Position numbers and translations under genes: made by a program
The notes under the pieces: model-generated
What the model saw: only the letters and a program-made list of their open reading frames with translations
The model's database searches: none
What the model was told of the DNA's origin: nothing
Shown: positions 1-13,600 of the stretch, in pieces
Layout: every line of letters starts with the position of its first letter
How positions within the stretch are numbered: position 1 is the first letter of the stretch
Assembly (NCBI GenBank): GCA_039621445.1
Contig: CP154956.1
Coordinates: forward strand, 11,655,443 to 11,719,442
Direction: 5' to 3'
Source of the DNA: Euglena gracilis
Taxonomy: Eukaryota; Euglenida; Euglenophyceae; Euglenales
Length of the DNA stretch: 64,000 nt

Positions 1-3000
1 TTGAAAACGTGCCTGAACACAGATGCCTTCACTGAAAACGTGTCATTGCCACAGATGCCCTCATTGAAAACGTGTTCATGACCACGAATTTCAGGGCAGG
101 CATTTGGCGGGCTGAACACGTTTTTAATGATTTTTGGCAACTTCTGGGTAATTTCTGCCAAAAACTTCCTTCCACAAAAATGAAAAAAGTCATAAAATTC
201 CATTTTTGTTGCATTTTTGGATGTTTTTGACCATTTTTGGCAGCTTTTGAACTTAGTAGGATTCAAAGTATGGTTTGGCAGTTTCATAACGAGTTTTTTC
301 AATGAAATTTTCTTTTTGTTTTTTTTGATGTTTTTTTTTAAAAAACACGTTGTTTTGTTTTTTATAAAAAAAACAAAAAAAATGCCCACTATGAGGGCGG
401 CCAGTAGGGAGGGTGTGACTAACTCGGTGGGGGGGGGCAATATATGCCCAAATTGTGCCCCCTACCCCAAATTTTGGGGGTTTCACGGTTGGTTTGGGGC
501 ATTTCAGGACACTTGCCAAGTAGCAAAAAATTCCAACGGTTTCCTGCAAAAGTGTCCATCTGAATTTCATGGGTCAGAGCGTCAACTATTCATGTCCCCG
601 GGATCCCTATAGAAATGTTCTCTGTTCTCCCATTTCCTGCCCGGCAGGGGCCCACGAAAATGTCCGGCCGGGTTCAATAATTGTGTTTGTCGGCTGTAAG
701 CAAACTGGTCAGTGGGCATAAAAATGGTCTCTGGTTGGCCCATGGTCCAGATGGGGCCAATTGAGAACCCTGCACCAGCAGGCCCCCCCCCCTGAAAAAA
801 AAAACATTGTCCAAATTATCCCAAAGTGGGCAGAAACCCGTCCAAATGCTTGAGAAATAAGATGTTAGCCTCCCAAAGGATTTTGGCAACATGAAGGGAT
901 TTTGTCATTTGAGGGGGGGGGCAGCCCCTCACCCCCCGCGAGGAGGCCGTAGGTCGACTAATTTCGCACTCGACCAGTCAACAGCCCAACTAAGTTCGCA
1001 CTCGACCAATTGGAGGTTGGGGGTACGGGGGGGGGGGGGCGGTGGCCCCCCGCCCATGTCAAAATAGCACACAAAAAAGGACAACCCCACCCAAGTATTT
1101 TTCCAACATAAAGAGAATTTTGATACCACCCCCTGATTTGACGCCCCCTTTAATTGAGCATTTGGGTCCGGAAAAAAATTAGGTGCCGAAAATTTTTTTT
1201 GCCGTCTCTCAAAGCCAAATTTCCGACCCCCCTTATTTGACCCCCCCCCCCCCGTTATTTGAGCATTTGGGGGGTCCTTTGGCCCGTGGGTGTGCTCAAA
1301 TAAGGGGGGGAGTGGTATTCTAGGGGGGGGGGTGCTGGGGGGGGCGCCCCCCCCTCGCGAGGAGGCCGTAGGCTGTCTAAGTTCCAAAGAGAATAGCCCA
1401 ATTTGAGGGCCAGGTGGGGGTGGGGTGGGGAGTTTTCTGCTCTCTCAGATACACAAACCTTTCATTTCTAAAAGATTTTCTGCAATCCTTGTATGTCAGT
1501 GGTTCTTTACTTTCAGTCCCACCAACCCCCACCCACCAACCATGCATTTTTCATCTGTGGGTTTTCAAGTCTTAAAGTCAGCGAATTTGACCCGTTTGTT
1601 CATTTAGAGTGGGCCGACAACCCACTGCCCCCCCCCCCCCGTCTCGACGACCAGCTGCCGACTAGGCCTAGTCGGCCGACCAATTGGGTAGTCGGCCGAC
1701 TACCAACTACCCCCCCCCCCCCGAGTCTACCGTTTGGCCGGTAGAAGGGAGGAGGGGGGAGTCCGAGGGGGCACGCGCCACGGCACAAATGTTTATTTTT
1801 CTCAGTTTCTGGCTGTTCCGGGTCATTTTCAGGCATTTTTGGTCGGTTTTGGTGGTTTCGATGTGGCTTGTTGGTTTTAACAGCTCCAACACGGCCCGCT
1901 ACATTTTGGAGACTTGGCGCACCATTTGCTGAAGTCCCCCCCACAAGAACGGCAACCCAAAAAAAAAGTCCCAAGACATCCAAAAAGTGACCAAAACTGG
2001 CCAAACAAAACCAATCTGGACCACGGATCAGGCGTGTTGGTTGTCTAGTGGGGTCGATAGATGGTCTAGGGGCACATCGTTGGCAACTTGCTTTTTTTGT
2101 GACACTGTTTTTTTTAAACAAGCGCAAAAATATCACCCAGGGGATTTTGCACGGGAATTTTTTGAATGCAAATTTTTCAATCATTTTCTCAACTTCTGGA
2201 ACGTTTTTGCCAAAAAAAATTTGAAAAGAAAAGCAGCCATAAACATCCAAAAAATTCCAGCAGTAGTCCTTGATTCAAGGCATCACAGACAAAGTTTGTC
2301 GAAATCTCTAGGGCATCATCAGCAACCTTTGGGGTGTCATGGGTGCCGTGTGGGCACCTGTGAACACAGGGCCACATTGTAACATTTAACAATCAAAAAG
2401 TTAGAATGAAATGTTACAGTTTTTCTGCAGCCATGAGGAATGCTCAGATGCTCTCCCTTCCCCAATGTTGACAATTTTGTGTCTGTTTTGCGAATCGCCA
2501 AGGCGAGCAACGGTGGATGCCCTTTTGGGCTCTCTTCCGTCCGGTGGCGCCAAGAAGAAAAAATTGAACCCCAAGCCTCATCTTGCTTGACGGCGTTTTT
2601 GGGATGTATCGATATTTGCCTCAAACATGGAGCAGTTCATCCCAATCTGGACAAAGTTTTTTGTTGGTTGGGCACCGTTGTCAGTCGATGTTTCCAAACT
2701 TTACGATGCAAAAGCAGATGTGGATGCTTGTTCACGTGCGAAGCAGGAAAAGGCTGGAAGAGATGGCCACCTTCGTTCCATGCCCGCACTCTTTTCAAAG
2801 TACTCTGTTTTCTGGCTATGCCAAATCACACTCGCGTTCATAGTGTTGCTTTTCTACTCCCCGTGATTTTTACGCCTCAGGATGCCTTTCAACATAGCAA
2901 ACCATGCCAGTTTTCCTCCCAGAATGTGAGACATACAATGACGTGGGAACTCACAACACGAACTTTATGGGGTTCCCTGTGTTTTGTCAGCTTCTAACTA

Positions 3001-3087
3001 TCTTGACAACGATCCGGCTTTTGCTTCAGGGATGAGTCCCATGCATGGTTGCAACCATATTCATTTTGAATGATTTGAAACTAGGGG
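1..3087. other. Interval without a recognised gene
   Basis: It opens with two ACAGATGCC...GAAAACGTG words in the first 80 bases. G and C tracts with GCGAGGAGGCCGTAGG words recur at 930 and 1358, and CGGCCGAC words at 1665-1700. The longest ORF here (1600-2250, minus) crosses C tracts and matches nothing known. Confidence 0.6.
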
Positions 3088-4010
3088 GGTCCACCGGATT
3101 CAGGACAAAGCCGGTGGACCCCCTCCACCGGCTTTGTCACCCCTACCCATGAGTCCATCGTAGGGGGTCACCGGCTTTGTCCACAGGGAGGATGGGAGTG
3201 TTGCCACCAACGACGGTGTCCGGGAAAATTTTTCCAATACAAAAAGCTCCATGCTTCCCCCGCACGTTGCGTACGTTACAAGACGTGTGTTACACTATTG
3301 TACTTACACCTATACTAGGATGTACGGATGTTGTACGTCCTTGCACAAGGATGTTCAAGGATCCACAACATCCTGTACAACAGCACAAGAATGTTGTAAC
3401 CTTGTATTTCAAACTTGAACTTTTTTAGTTGTGATAACATGAGTCCACAAATCGGACAAAAATTGGAAACTGGCTGTTTGCCGATTACGTGCTTGGGCTT
3501 TGTCACATCACAACAGCCAATGCAGTGGCATAAACTGTCAACGTCTACAGAGTGAGTGGGCACCCCAGCAGCTGCTGACACAGAAGCTGCCTTTGGGTCT
3601 TGTGTTGTGGGGAATCTTTTCAGCTTCCGTGTCAAAGATGGCATGCAACGTGAGGGCATGCAAAAGCGCACCTGCACTCGTCCAAGTCGTCAATTTTGTC
3701 ACCTCTCACCTCACAAATTTGAAATTGACAAGAGCTGCATACCCTCCTTCCTCGTTTTTGGCACGGGGCTGAGGCACAGATTGTTAAAGAATGTCTCAAA
3801 AAAGAACTGTGTCCGCACCTTAATTCCTTCTTTGGAGTGAATTCTGTGAAGTCCTTTGATCTCTCAAACAAGCTCAAACAAGCTTGGCTTGGGTCCCAAT
3901 CCAGCCTCAGCAGGCCTATGCCGGCATCATCTTGGGTGTGGGGGACAAGGCACACAGAACAAAAAACACAATTTTCCTCATTAGGAGGTCACCGGCTTTG
4001 TCCTGAGTCC
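3088..4010. repeat. Unit bracketed by CACCGGCTTTGTCC words
   Basis: CACCGGCTTTGTC occurs three times at 3100-3190 (once inverted with GACAAAGCCGGTG) and again at 3988-4002 beside a G tract. The inside has no recognised gene; it includes a CTTGTACAGG-like stretch near 3290-3400. Confidence 0.5.
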
Positions 4011-4417
4011 GGCGGGGGGGGGGGAACCGACTTAATCTTTCTTGATATAAAGGGTTACCTCATGCGAGGAAGATCGTGAAACAGTCACGGTGCCCATGGT
4101 GGCACGTGACTGTTAAATGTTTCACAGCCAAAAAGTGGTCATTATCAGCGAATGACAGGAAAACGTATCATTGCTGTGTTGACAGAAACTCCTGCTCAAG
4201 GGGGGTGTGTCCCCCGCGACCCCCCCCCCCCCCGCGACCCACACATGGAGCGTTTCCAGATCCCAGTGGGAGCCAGAATGGCACCTAATTAGGAATTGGC
4301 ACCCAAATTAGCAAATTAGGAATCAAAACTGCCAAAAATGTGTGATAAATTCCGATTTGTATATATTTTTAGACCCAAAGGTGCTAAAAATGGGTTACAT
4401 GTGACGTTGTAAACCCC

Positions 4418-4850
4418 TGCCCCAATTAGAAGCCCCCCGGGGCTACTATTCGGTCACTCTGCGGAAAACCCGCGGGGGGGGGCTTCTAATTGGGTGCTTT
4501 TTGTCTAAAGGTAAAACTTTCGGCCGGCGGCCGATCCAGGGAACGAACAGGGTCCAAAAGATAAAATTTTGCAAGACGCATTTTTTCGATTTTTGGGTGG
4601 ATAGGCCATGGTGTTTCAAGGACACCAAATATCAATTTTGTTCCCGATGTCGACCTTTTCGTTGAGATTTTTCGAGTTTCTCACCATTTTTTTGGATAAA
4701 TTTTGGTCAATGTTGTCGGCTGGCTTGGTCGTTGGGGGGGGGAGGGGGCTGTTATTTGGATTTTTGGCAGGAAACCCGAGGGGGGGGGGGGCTTCTATTT
4801 GGGGGGGGGGGTTGATATTTGGGTGTGGGGCTTCTAACTGGGGCGGGGGT
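4418..4850. repeat. G-tract-bounded repeat with CAATTAGAAGCCCC words
   Basis: CCCCAATTAGAAGCCCCCCG at left is matched by GGGGGGCTTCTAATTGGG and further GGGGCTTCTA words at right. A possible MITE relic lies within. Confidence 0.6.
4496..4715. mobile_element. Possible relic of the same MITE family
   Basis: The stretch holds CGAACAGGGTCC, a TTTGGGTGGATAGG core and CCCGATGTCGACC in the family order, without recognisable ends. Confidence 0.45.
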
Positions 4851-5507
4851 TCATGTGAGGTCACACTGGTCACACGTGACCCGTCAAAACTGCCAACCCT
4901 CCCCCGCGACCTGTACACCCCCAAGGTCAGGAAAACCAAGGATGCAATTTTTTTTTATCTTCTTCGTGATTCTTTCCATTATCTAGGGTGGTTTGCCATG
5001 TTGCGGCACAATGAGCAACCAATTCGAAGGTAAGGCTGAACCTGCTGCATCCAGTGATGCGTCTCTTGATTGCTTCGAGCTTCCCGGGACCACGGCTGGA
5101 TTAAAAGTTGGTTAGTGTGGACTGCAGTGACCATTTCCCACCCAAGTCACCAACACCCCAACCGATTCTGCCTTTTTTTTATAAAAAAGGAAAACACTCT
5201 TGCTGACTGACCCAAGCACAAGAGATGACCGACAATCAAAAAAAATATTCGACTCTTTTGGAGGGTTGGGGATCTTTGCACCAATGTTCATTCAGAGTGA
5301 ACATTTCTCTGGGAACTGCGGAGGTTCCCGGTATCAGCCAGACACCGATCAAGATGAAAGGTCAAGAAACAGGAGCAATGCCACACCGTGCAGCTGACTT
5401 GCGATGTGAACGCCGAAGACACCTCCCCTGATGCCGCATTTGGTGACGCCCAAGAGAAGGTGGAGGCAGAGCAAAGAAGAGGTTGCTCCCCCCCTCTTCC
5501 ATCAAAC

Positions 5508-5820
5508 CAGGGCGGTCCTTAAGGGACAGGAAAGTTTTTTTTTATTTCCTTAAGGACCGCCCCCCCATTTGGCCAAAGGGCCAACCAAGGGTCGGACTGG
5601 GACTTGAACGGGGGCAACAATTAAAAAGTCGAAAAACACAGTTTTTGATGATTTGGGTGGATGGACGATGGTCCAAGGGTGCCAGGAATCAATTTTTTCC
5701 CTGGTGTCGACCTGTTCTCGCTGAAAAATGCCCAAATTTCTTGCCCATTTTCCGGTATATTTTTCACTGAGTGTGCTGGGACAGCGGAGTTTTTTTTTTA
5801 TTTGCTTAAGGACCGCCCTG
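5508..5820. mobile_element. hAT-like MITE, copy 1
   Basis: A 313-bp element has perfect 16-bp inverted termini CAGGGCGGTCCTTAAG and a perfect 8-bp target duplication CATCAAAC (5500-5507 and 5821-5828). CAGGG ends and 8-bp duplications are typical of the hAT superfamily. It has no coding capacity. The interior carries the family core GGGTGGATGGACGATGGTCC. Confidence 0.93.
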
Positions 5821-6839
5821 CATCAAACCAACCGTTCACACCGCCGGTGTTGTTTTTAATATGCACGCCGTTTTGCTGTTCAGCGACACAACGGTCAAAA
5901 AACCTGGTGCAGAAAAGGAGGATATTAATTGCATTTTTTGGAGGTTCTCCAAACTTCAGAGCAATTGTGCCCCCCCCCCCCCCGCCCGGCAAGCCGTCTT
6001 TATTGCAAAAAAAATTGTTTGTTGTTTGTTGTTCTTTTTCCCCACCCTCCTGCATTTTACCCATCTTCCCTGTGGGGGATAGAGGGCAGCATGATTTTGT
6101 GATTTCAGCATCTTTGGCAAATTTATGTGTGCTAAAGTGACGGTCGGCACACATAAAGGCGTATTTTTGTTCCGACCTCCCAGTTTGCTTTATACCACAT
6201 TCAGCGACCAAATCCCAATTGTGATCAAATTCATGAGCAGGTTGCAGTAAAGTCACACGAGGAGGTTACAGTGAAAATCACAGGGGGGTCCAAGGGAGCA
6301 GGGGGGAGGAACGCAAATGTGTTTTTTTTGTGTTTTTTGTTGCATTTTTCAAATTTTGCGTAATTTGTGTTTTTTTGGGGGGGTCCTGTTTTTGTGTGTG
6401 TGTTTTTTCCCGGTGATTTTTAAATTTTGGTGGAATATTTTTTGATTATGAAATATTTTTCGCTTTGGCCCCAATTGTCCCCGAGACCAATAAATTTGTC
6501 ATTTTTTTTGTCATTTTTTCATTTTTTTGGGTCAACAAACTGCTTATTTTTATGCAGAATGAGAAATTTTTGCTAGTTGACCTGAAGATTTCTTAGTCCG
6601 CTTCAGTGGAGAAGTGGATCCATCCTCGGGTACTCCTAAAGGATTTTGCATTCAATTTGCGTTTTTTTTTGTGGTTTTTTTACGTCGCGTTTTTTTTTTT
6701 TAAGGGTCCACGTTGAACCCCCCCCCCCCGCACACAACACTTCTACAGCAGCGGGCCAAATTCTGGCAATTACTTCGGGGGAGCACATGGCTGGCCAACG
6801 ACTGGCCGACGACGTGACAGAAGCGGGGTCATGTTTTAA

Positions 6840-7450
6840 GCTTATTTTGGATAGCAAATGCCTAATTTGGTGTGCCGGTTGTGCATTTTGAGAGGCAAAT
6901 TCCTAATTTAGTGTGCCAATTCCTAATTTTGAGGAGTGTGTCAAATCCTGATTTCATGTTTGAATCCTAATTTTGAGTGACAAATGCCAAATTTTGGGCA
7001 CAAAATATTGAAATTTGAGTGGTTATCCCCAATTTAGTGTGCCAATGCCTAATTTTGAGTGGCAAATTGATGAAAAGGTTCCTAATTGAGGGGCAAATGC
7101 CTAATTTGGCAGGCCAATTCCTAACTTTGCCTAATTTGGGATGCAAAATCCTAATTTTGAGGGGCAAATGCCTAATTTCATGTGTCCATTCCTAATCTTG
7201 GGTGAAAAATTGCCTAATTTCTGGTGCAAAATACTGAAATTTGAATGATAATCCCTATTTGGTGTGCCAATGCCTAATTTTGAGTGTCAAAATCCTAACT
7301 AATGAACTGGTTCCTTCCTTTGAGGGGCAAAGGGCTAATTTGGTTGGTCAAATTCTAACAAATGCCTAATTTGGGATGCAAATTCTTAATTTTGGGGGGA
7401 ATGCCGATCTTCGGATGCAATGTGTAATTTTTGGGAAGGGAAATGCCTAT
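6840..7450. repeat. Degenerate tandem of GGCAAATGCCTAATTT-type units
   Basis: Some fifteen imperfect units of roughly 30-40 bp contain CCTAATTT(G/T)G and TGCCAATGCCTAATTTTGAG words. Short ORFs here are by-products. Confidence 0.8.
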
Positions 7451-7557
7451 TTAGGTGTAATTTTTTTGCTTCCAGAATTAGAATATCGCCACAAAAAATA
7501 GTTGTATTACAGAAGATCATGGTGCAATACTGCAATGCTTGTGATGCTCACTGTCAG

Positions 7558-7694
7558 GCGGCAGCCATCGTTTCGTGACGCGGAAGCTGGTGCAGCTCAA
7601 TAAGGTTCGGTGCTTGGTGTGCCATCGACCTTTGGAAGGCATTTGGGGAAGCGCCTTATTCTGCAGCCGCTGCCAAAGAGGCTTTCACCCCGGC
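7558..7694 (+). CDS. DGK exon 1: C1-type zinc finger
   Basis: In frame this reads from GSHRFVTRK to RGFHPG. A histidine at 7566, CxxC at 7611-7622, CxxC at 7662-7673 and a following histidine at 7686 give most of the H...C-x2-C...C-x2-C-x4-H pattern of a C1 domain. The H-to-C spacing is slightly longer than usual. A stop lies upstream at 7542, so the exon must begin after it; a cag ends at 7557. The 3' end is chosen so that the next cysteine of the finger comes from the following exon. Both ends are approximate. Confidence 0.7.
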
Positions 7695-10600
7695 TTGGGG
7701 GCTCCCAACCTGAGCCTTGGGATAGGTGTTTCTGTTTCTGATTCTGTTTTGGAGAAAATCAACATTGCTGCTCACAACACTGGGTCTTTTCCCTTGCAAA
7801 ACAAAAATTTTGTGTTCTCATGGGGGGTTCCACCCCCCCCCCCCCCCCCAAATGACCCCCCAATGGCAATTTTGGGTCCGGCCGACTCCAAAACAGCCTG
7901 TTTTCCCCTTCGATTTGGCGATAGAATTGAGATCTTTCCAAAAATGCATAGAAAGTCAACCTCCGAAATTGGGGTACCCACCTTTGGGACCAATGTTCCC
8001 CCCCCCTAAATTGACCCCCCCGACTGCAATTGGACCCCGGGCTGGAGCCCGGAGGGGTGTCGTGAAGGGGAGGTGAGATGGTAATCAACAAGTGTCTTGT
8101 GGTTGTGTTGCAGTGGCAGCCTCCAACCCCGATTGTGCCTCCAAGGCACCCGCATGCCACCCCATCCATGAACTCTTCTGCTTGGGATGTGGTGACCCGA
8201 CCATCAAGCCCCTCTTCGTCATTGTTAACCCGAAATCCGGTGGCCATCAGGTGTTTCAATCCCCACAGAATGCAACGGCATTCCTTGTTATAAATGCTTC
8301 ATTCTATTTCTCCTGCTTTAAATTTAATCTCCACATGTCCATCAAAAGAGAGTTCCCGAACGTGATGCTGTGCATTTGTCTAGATAGCATTTGGTGTGGT
8401 GGTAAAATAAGTTGCTATCAAATGACCAGCCACTGGACGGTTGCCTATCCAGCGAAAGTGCCGATCCCAACAAGGAGAATATCATGGAAGGTGTTTCCCA
8501 CTGCACTGCTTTCCCCAGGGCCGCTGGCTCGTGGAAAACGCCACGGCCCAGCCATGCATTTGATGTGCACCACCAAACAAAAGTATTGATTTGTGCATCA
8601 CGTCACCATGAAAATATTTTTTGAATCACATGTGCACTTTTTGGGCAGTTCCCCCCAGGTCTGAGTTGTGGGTCCTAGGAGAGCGTTGGGGATGTCTTCG
8701 AAGCAACAAATGAGAATTGATGTAAGGGGTCTCTGGCCATCACCATCACAGCACATAGGCCAGAAGCGGAGTCAGCGCCAGCCATAAACAGACAAGAAGC
8801 CTATGGGCAGCTGTGGGTGTTCTGGGGGGTTGCTGGGGTGGTCGTCGGGGACAGTACTCAAAACAATGAGCCAAAAAAGTAAAAATCCCCACATCCCCAT
8901 ATGTAGTAATGTTATTTTTAAGACCGGGGGGGTACCCCAGCCTTAAAAATGACGGTAGCCCCAGTGGAGGCACCTCCCCTTAGTTGCTCAAGTTGTCTGT
9001 TTATGGCCGGTGCTAACTTTGCTTCTGGTCCCGTTTGCTGTGTGGTGAGTAGCCAGGCACCTCTTACACCAGTGCTCTGTTGTTGCTCCGCCTGTGAGCA
9101 ACTCTGGTGTAATTCCCCCCCGGAGGTACCCCCCCCCCCCAGTGCTGGCCCCGAAGGCTCCCGGAGCTGAGCCATTCCTGGGGCAGGGCAGGGCTGGACG
9201 GGAAGGCTGAGGGGTGGACCCCCCATCTGGGAGGGGCGGGGTGGTCCATCCCTCCGGCCCGCCTTGGCAAACCCTTTTGTGGCCAAAAATCTTTTGACCC
9301 CAGAAGCACAGGAAGGGGTGGTGGGGGGGGGGGCGTGGTCGACCCCCCATCCACCAGGATGGGGTCGTCGACCCCCTCCGCCGATTCCATTGCTGAGGAA
9401 AGCACCAGTGCCTCACAACCTAACTCCCCCCAAAAATAAGACCGGGGGTCCATTTCATGGGTCGGTTGCTGGAAAGCCCGATGGGGGGGGGTCTTATTCA
9501 TGGGGGGGGGTACATTTTATGGATTTTTCCTGGAAAAATTTTCGACACCCCAAAATGTCCAAAAGTACCCCCCAAAATACCTATTTTCGAAAAACTCGGC
9601 GCTCCGCGCCAGAGAAATAGGAGAAAATATGCTGAATTGTGTGAAAACTGTCCCAAAATGGCAGATTTACCCCCCAAAAATGTCCCATTTTTCAAAAATC
9701 CAGGGGGGTCTTATTCATGGGGCGGGGTCCATTTCATGGATTTTTGCTCGGACCAGCCAGGGGGGGTCTTATTTTCGGGGGGGGGGGATACAGCAGTGTC
9801 CTGCCTACCCGGACTTGACCTCGCAAAATTCGACAGGTCCGACACAGGATCGTGGCTAAAGACACATGCGGGGATTCCCGTAGAGCCTTGTCCTGGGGGG
9901 TGGTCTGGGGAGTCCTGGGGCAGGCCACGACTCCGCATATGGAAGCCCTCCTATCTGAGTGCACGGGGTGCTCAAATTATTAGATTGCAGTCTCGGACTC
10001 TCCGGGGTGGGACTTATTTGGGCACCACGGAAGCCACGCACTTAATTAAACCTGGGGGATCACCGCGAAGTTGTGATACACATTCAATGAATGGCTGTCA
10101 CGGCCCTGCTGGGGCCCGGGCAGGTGTTCAGCCTGGCGGAGGGCCGCCCAGAGGACTTCCTACGGCGGCTGGTGGAGAATGGCCGCTTTGTGGAGTGCCA
10201 GCTGTTGGCCTGCGGCGGTGCACAGCGTGTCTTTCGTGTGCCCCCATAATCAACTTTGGTCCGCCTCTCAACACAGTGGGGCCAGGCTATGGTTGTGGGG
10301 GGGGTTAGGGCATATATACCCCGCCTGGGGAGTCGGCAAGCGGAGGACTTGTTCACCCATCACAGCGAGGTGCTGGGTGGGACCACCAGCTTGAGGGAGG
10401 ACATGTTGGCCTCCCAGGTTGGAGACCGTTTTGTTCCCCCTCCGAAAGTGCTCTTCCCAGACTTGCCAGGGCAGCGTGTCTTCTTACAAACCCACCAGGC
10501 AGTAGCAGGCAGCAGGTAGTGCAAACCCACCTATCTGACAAGTCAGTGAGTCCAAGCCTGGGTGACAGCCTCCGGGAAAGGTCTTGTCTTGTGGCGGGTT

Positions 10601-13600
10601 TTCCAACCGCCAGGCAGTTGGGGCCACAAGGCAACAGGAATGTGACAGAAACCTCGCAAGGTCCCTGGAGGGGGGTTGGAAGTATTTGATGTCCAAGCGA
10701 GGGGTTTTTTTTTTTACTTTGGGCAGACATGCTGGCCGGGATGGCACCATCAACTGGATCCTGTCAGCCCTTGCTGAGTTGGGGGCAGAGAACGAGCCTC
10801 CAGTGGCAGTCTTGTGGAGGCAACGGCCCTCTGTCATATCTTGAAGTGCGGGGGCATCTTTGAATTTTGAATTTTGAATCTTGAAGATTTTGGCATTCAT
10901 ATTCATTCATGTTCTGCCCAGACATGAATTTTCTGTCATGGAATATTATGCATATAGGGTTTTTGAATCCAACTTTTTCATAACCATTTGACAAGTGGAT
11001 GCATACCAAGCTCATTTTTGCAAACCCTGGCCAGGGTAGGGGTTGCATGTTGTTGCCTCTCCCCACCTCTCGGAACCGGCAACGATATCGCACGGGTGTT
11101 GCACAGAATGCGGCAGATGAGCTCTTTCCTCTTTGTCTGGGGTGCTGCAGGGTGCCATCGTTCAATCCCTTCTGTGACGAACTGACCATTTGGAATGGCC
11201 CGTTGGTGGTCTCACTGAGCAGCAGACCACCGCAGCTTCCTGCGGTGCAAAGGACAAGACATCACAGACCCAAAAAATTTCGGCAGGGCGGGCCACCGTA
11301 CTGCTTCATATTGGCTGATAGTTTCCAGTTTTTTTCGCTTATGCTTTTGCTTTTTTTTAAAATTCTGCATTCATTAAACCCAGCTTTGTGGTTCTTTTTT
11401 TTGCATTTTTTTTTTCAGGAAGGCAGCCTGAGTTCAAACAAGTCTAGCACGAGTGCATTGCGACATGTACCGCTATTTTCTTCGGATTGCTCCTAGAATG
11501 CCGCCTCCTGTCTGATGGGATGGGGCAGCATCCTTGTTGCTGTGCAGGACCTTTGTTTAGAACCTGACCTAGCCTTCAACTAGCGCACCATCTTCACAAG
11601 TATGTCACTATTCAACGTAAATATTGTTCACGTACGCTAACGGCAGGACTGCATGGGAATCTCCGAAGCCCCATGGGTGGTGGTGGGGGTACGACCGACC
11701 CCCCCCCCCCCAGTTGCACAAAAGCCCTGGTGGGGGTCGACCCCCCTACCCAGCACGGCACTGTGCCCTCGGCGCCGAAGTCGCCAAAGGAAAATTTTGA
11801 CCTGAAAAACGGCTCCCCCACTCCCCACGGAAATGTGGGAAGGCCTGGTGGGGCAAGGGTTTGACCCTCCGCCTATTCATAACGCCCCCGCCCCCAAAAT
11901 AGGACCCCCCCCTAAAAAGAACCCCCTGGGCCGACCAAGCAAAAATCCAGAGATGTGACCCCCCATACAGGCACCTACGGCCGACCAGGGCCGACCAGGG
12001 CCGACTATGATTTTCAGGACCCCCGTAGGTGGTGGTTCCGACCAGGGCCGACCAGGGCCGACCAGGGCCGACTTGCATGTGGTTGGTCGACCGAAGGGGA
12101 ATGGATGAAGGAATTCGGCAGCTTTCCCTCTGGAACAAGTACCTCTGATGATGCTGGGCGATGCAGGGCGATGCTGGGCGATGCTGGCATTTTTTTTTGT
12201 ATATTTTGAAGAATTAAACCTATTTTTGGATAATTTTCTCACAAATCTTCAGTTTTACACCCATTTTGGCCGTTATGGATCAGTTTTTGCTAATTTGGGG
12301 GCTATTTGTCACTTATTTTCGCAAATATTGGGCTAATTTGGGTCAATATGAGCATTTTTTATGGCATTTTGGCCATTTTGCACCCTTTTGGTAATTTTGG
12401 GTCATTTTTCACAATCTTTTGTAGATTTTGTTGGCGTTTTTGGGTAATTTTTGGTTACTTCAAGCCATTTTTAGGTCATTTTGGTTGCTTTTGGGGAGCC
12501 AATGGAGGCCTTATGGGGCACTTCCTTTTGATCTTGGCGAGACAATTCAGAAAATCATTGCATCCCTTCACATTTTTTCTGTGACGGATACCCCCACCTA
12601 TGTCCGACTATTTACCGACCAGGGCCGACCAGGGCCGCCAGGGCCGACCAGGGCCGACCAGAGCACCAAAATGGGAAGTGACCATAGGTGCCTGCCCCCA
12701 TATTAGGGATCCCCATGACGGCGCAAAGCGCCAGGGACGGTGAAAATAGTCCCTAAACAACTGCCATAACCCTACTTTCAGGCACAAAAATTATGAAAAC
12801 TCTGATGTTTTGAAATCATTGAAACGCAGAAAATTTTGTATATTTCATCACACCAATCACATCAATCACACCAATTTACGCATGGCACGAAGCGCCAAAG
12901 TTGGTGTTTTTGGAAACCCGAAAGAGATGATGATTATTTGGGTCCCAGTCGGTCCAAAATAGGCAAACCCCCACAGGAGGTTTCCAGCAACGAACCAAAA
13001 ATAAAACGGGTCTTATTTTGGGTGGGTGGTTAGGTGCTCCTCTGCTTCACTGACATGTGAGTCTAGACCATCCCCCAGGGATGGAAAAATGCTGCCCTCA
13101 AAATTCCCGAGCTTAACCGCTTTTTTGCAGTTGGTTGAGAATTTTCGAAAAAGCGCTTTTTTTGCAGTTCTTTACTGAAAATAAATCGCTCAAGGGGAAT
13201 TGTCATGTTACCGGGATTATCTCAATTATCACAGTTTTGGATTTTTTTTGCGAGGCCATGTGGCATGCTTCAACCTTTGTGCAACCCCCTCCCCATACAT
13301 CCCCCACCCTGACTCCTTCAAGCGTTATTTAGATGGAGTCTGCCCCGCCAGCAGCAACAAGCCACGGGCTACCGCCGGCTGGACTTCCCCCGCGTCCTCG
13401 CGAAGCTGTTCCGGGCCATCCCCCTTCAGCTCGACCGTTGGCGGGTGAAGTGCGGTAACTGGGGCGGCACCACCCATTGGGGGGGGGGTGGATACAAGTT
13501 CAGGGAGGAGGGACGTCAGGTTGATGACTGTCCGCCGACACACCTGAAATGGACAGAACGGCTGAACCGCCCACCTTTGGTCCCTACCCCCATCGGGAAA

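Larger units (their letters stand above)
4851..7557. other. Interval without a recognised gene
   Basis: Apart from the MITE at 5508 and the tandem at 6840, no exon could be supported. A 68-residue ORF at 5225-5431 is unassigned. Upstream DGK exons could lie here or outside the window. Confidence 0.5.

Noticed and set aside
7575-8009. 144-residue ORF as a complete small protein
   Set aside because: Only its first third is zinc-finger-like; the rest runs through C tracts in an intron.
10200-10740. DGK as a pseudogene with frameshifts
   Set aside because: Apparent frameshifts disappear once nonconventional introns are removed, and all key motifs are intact.
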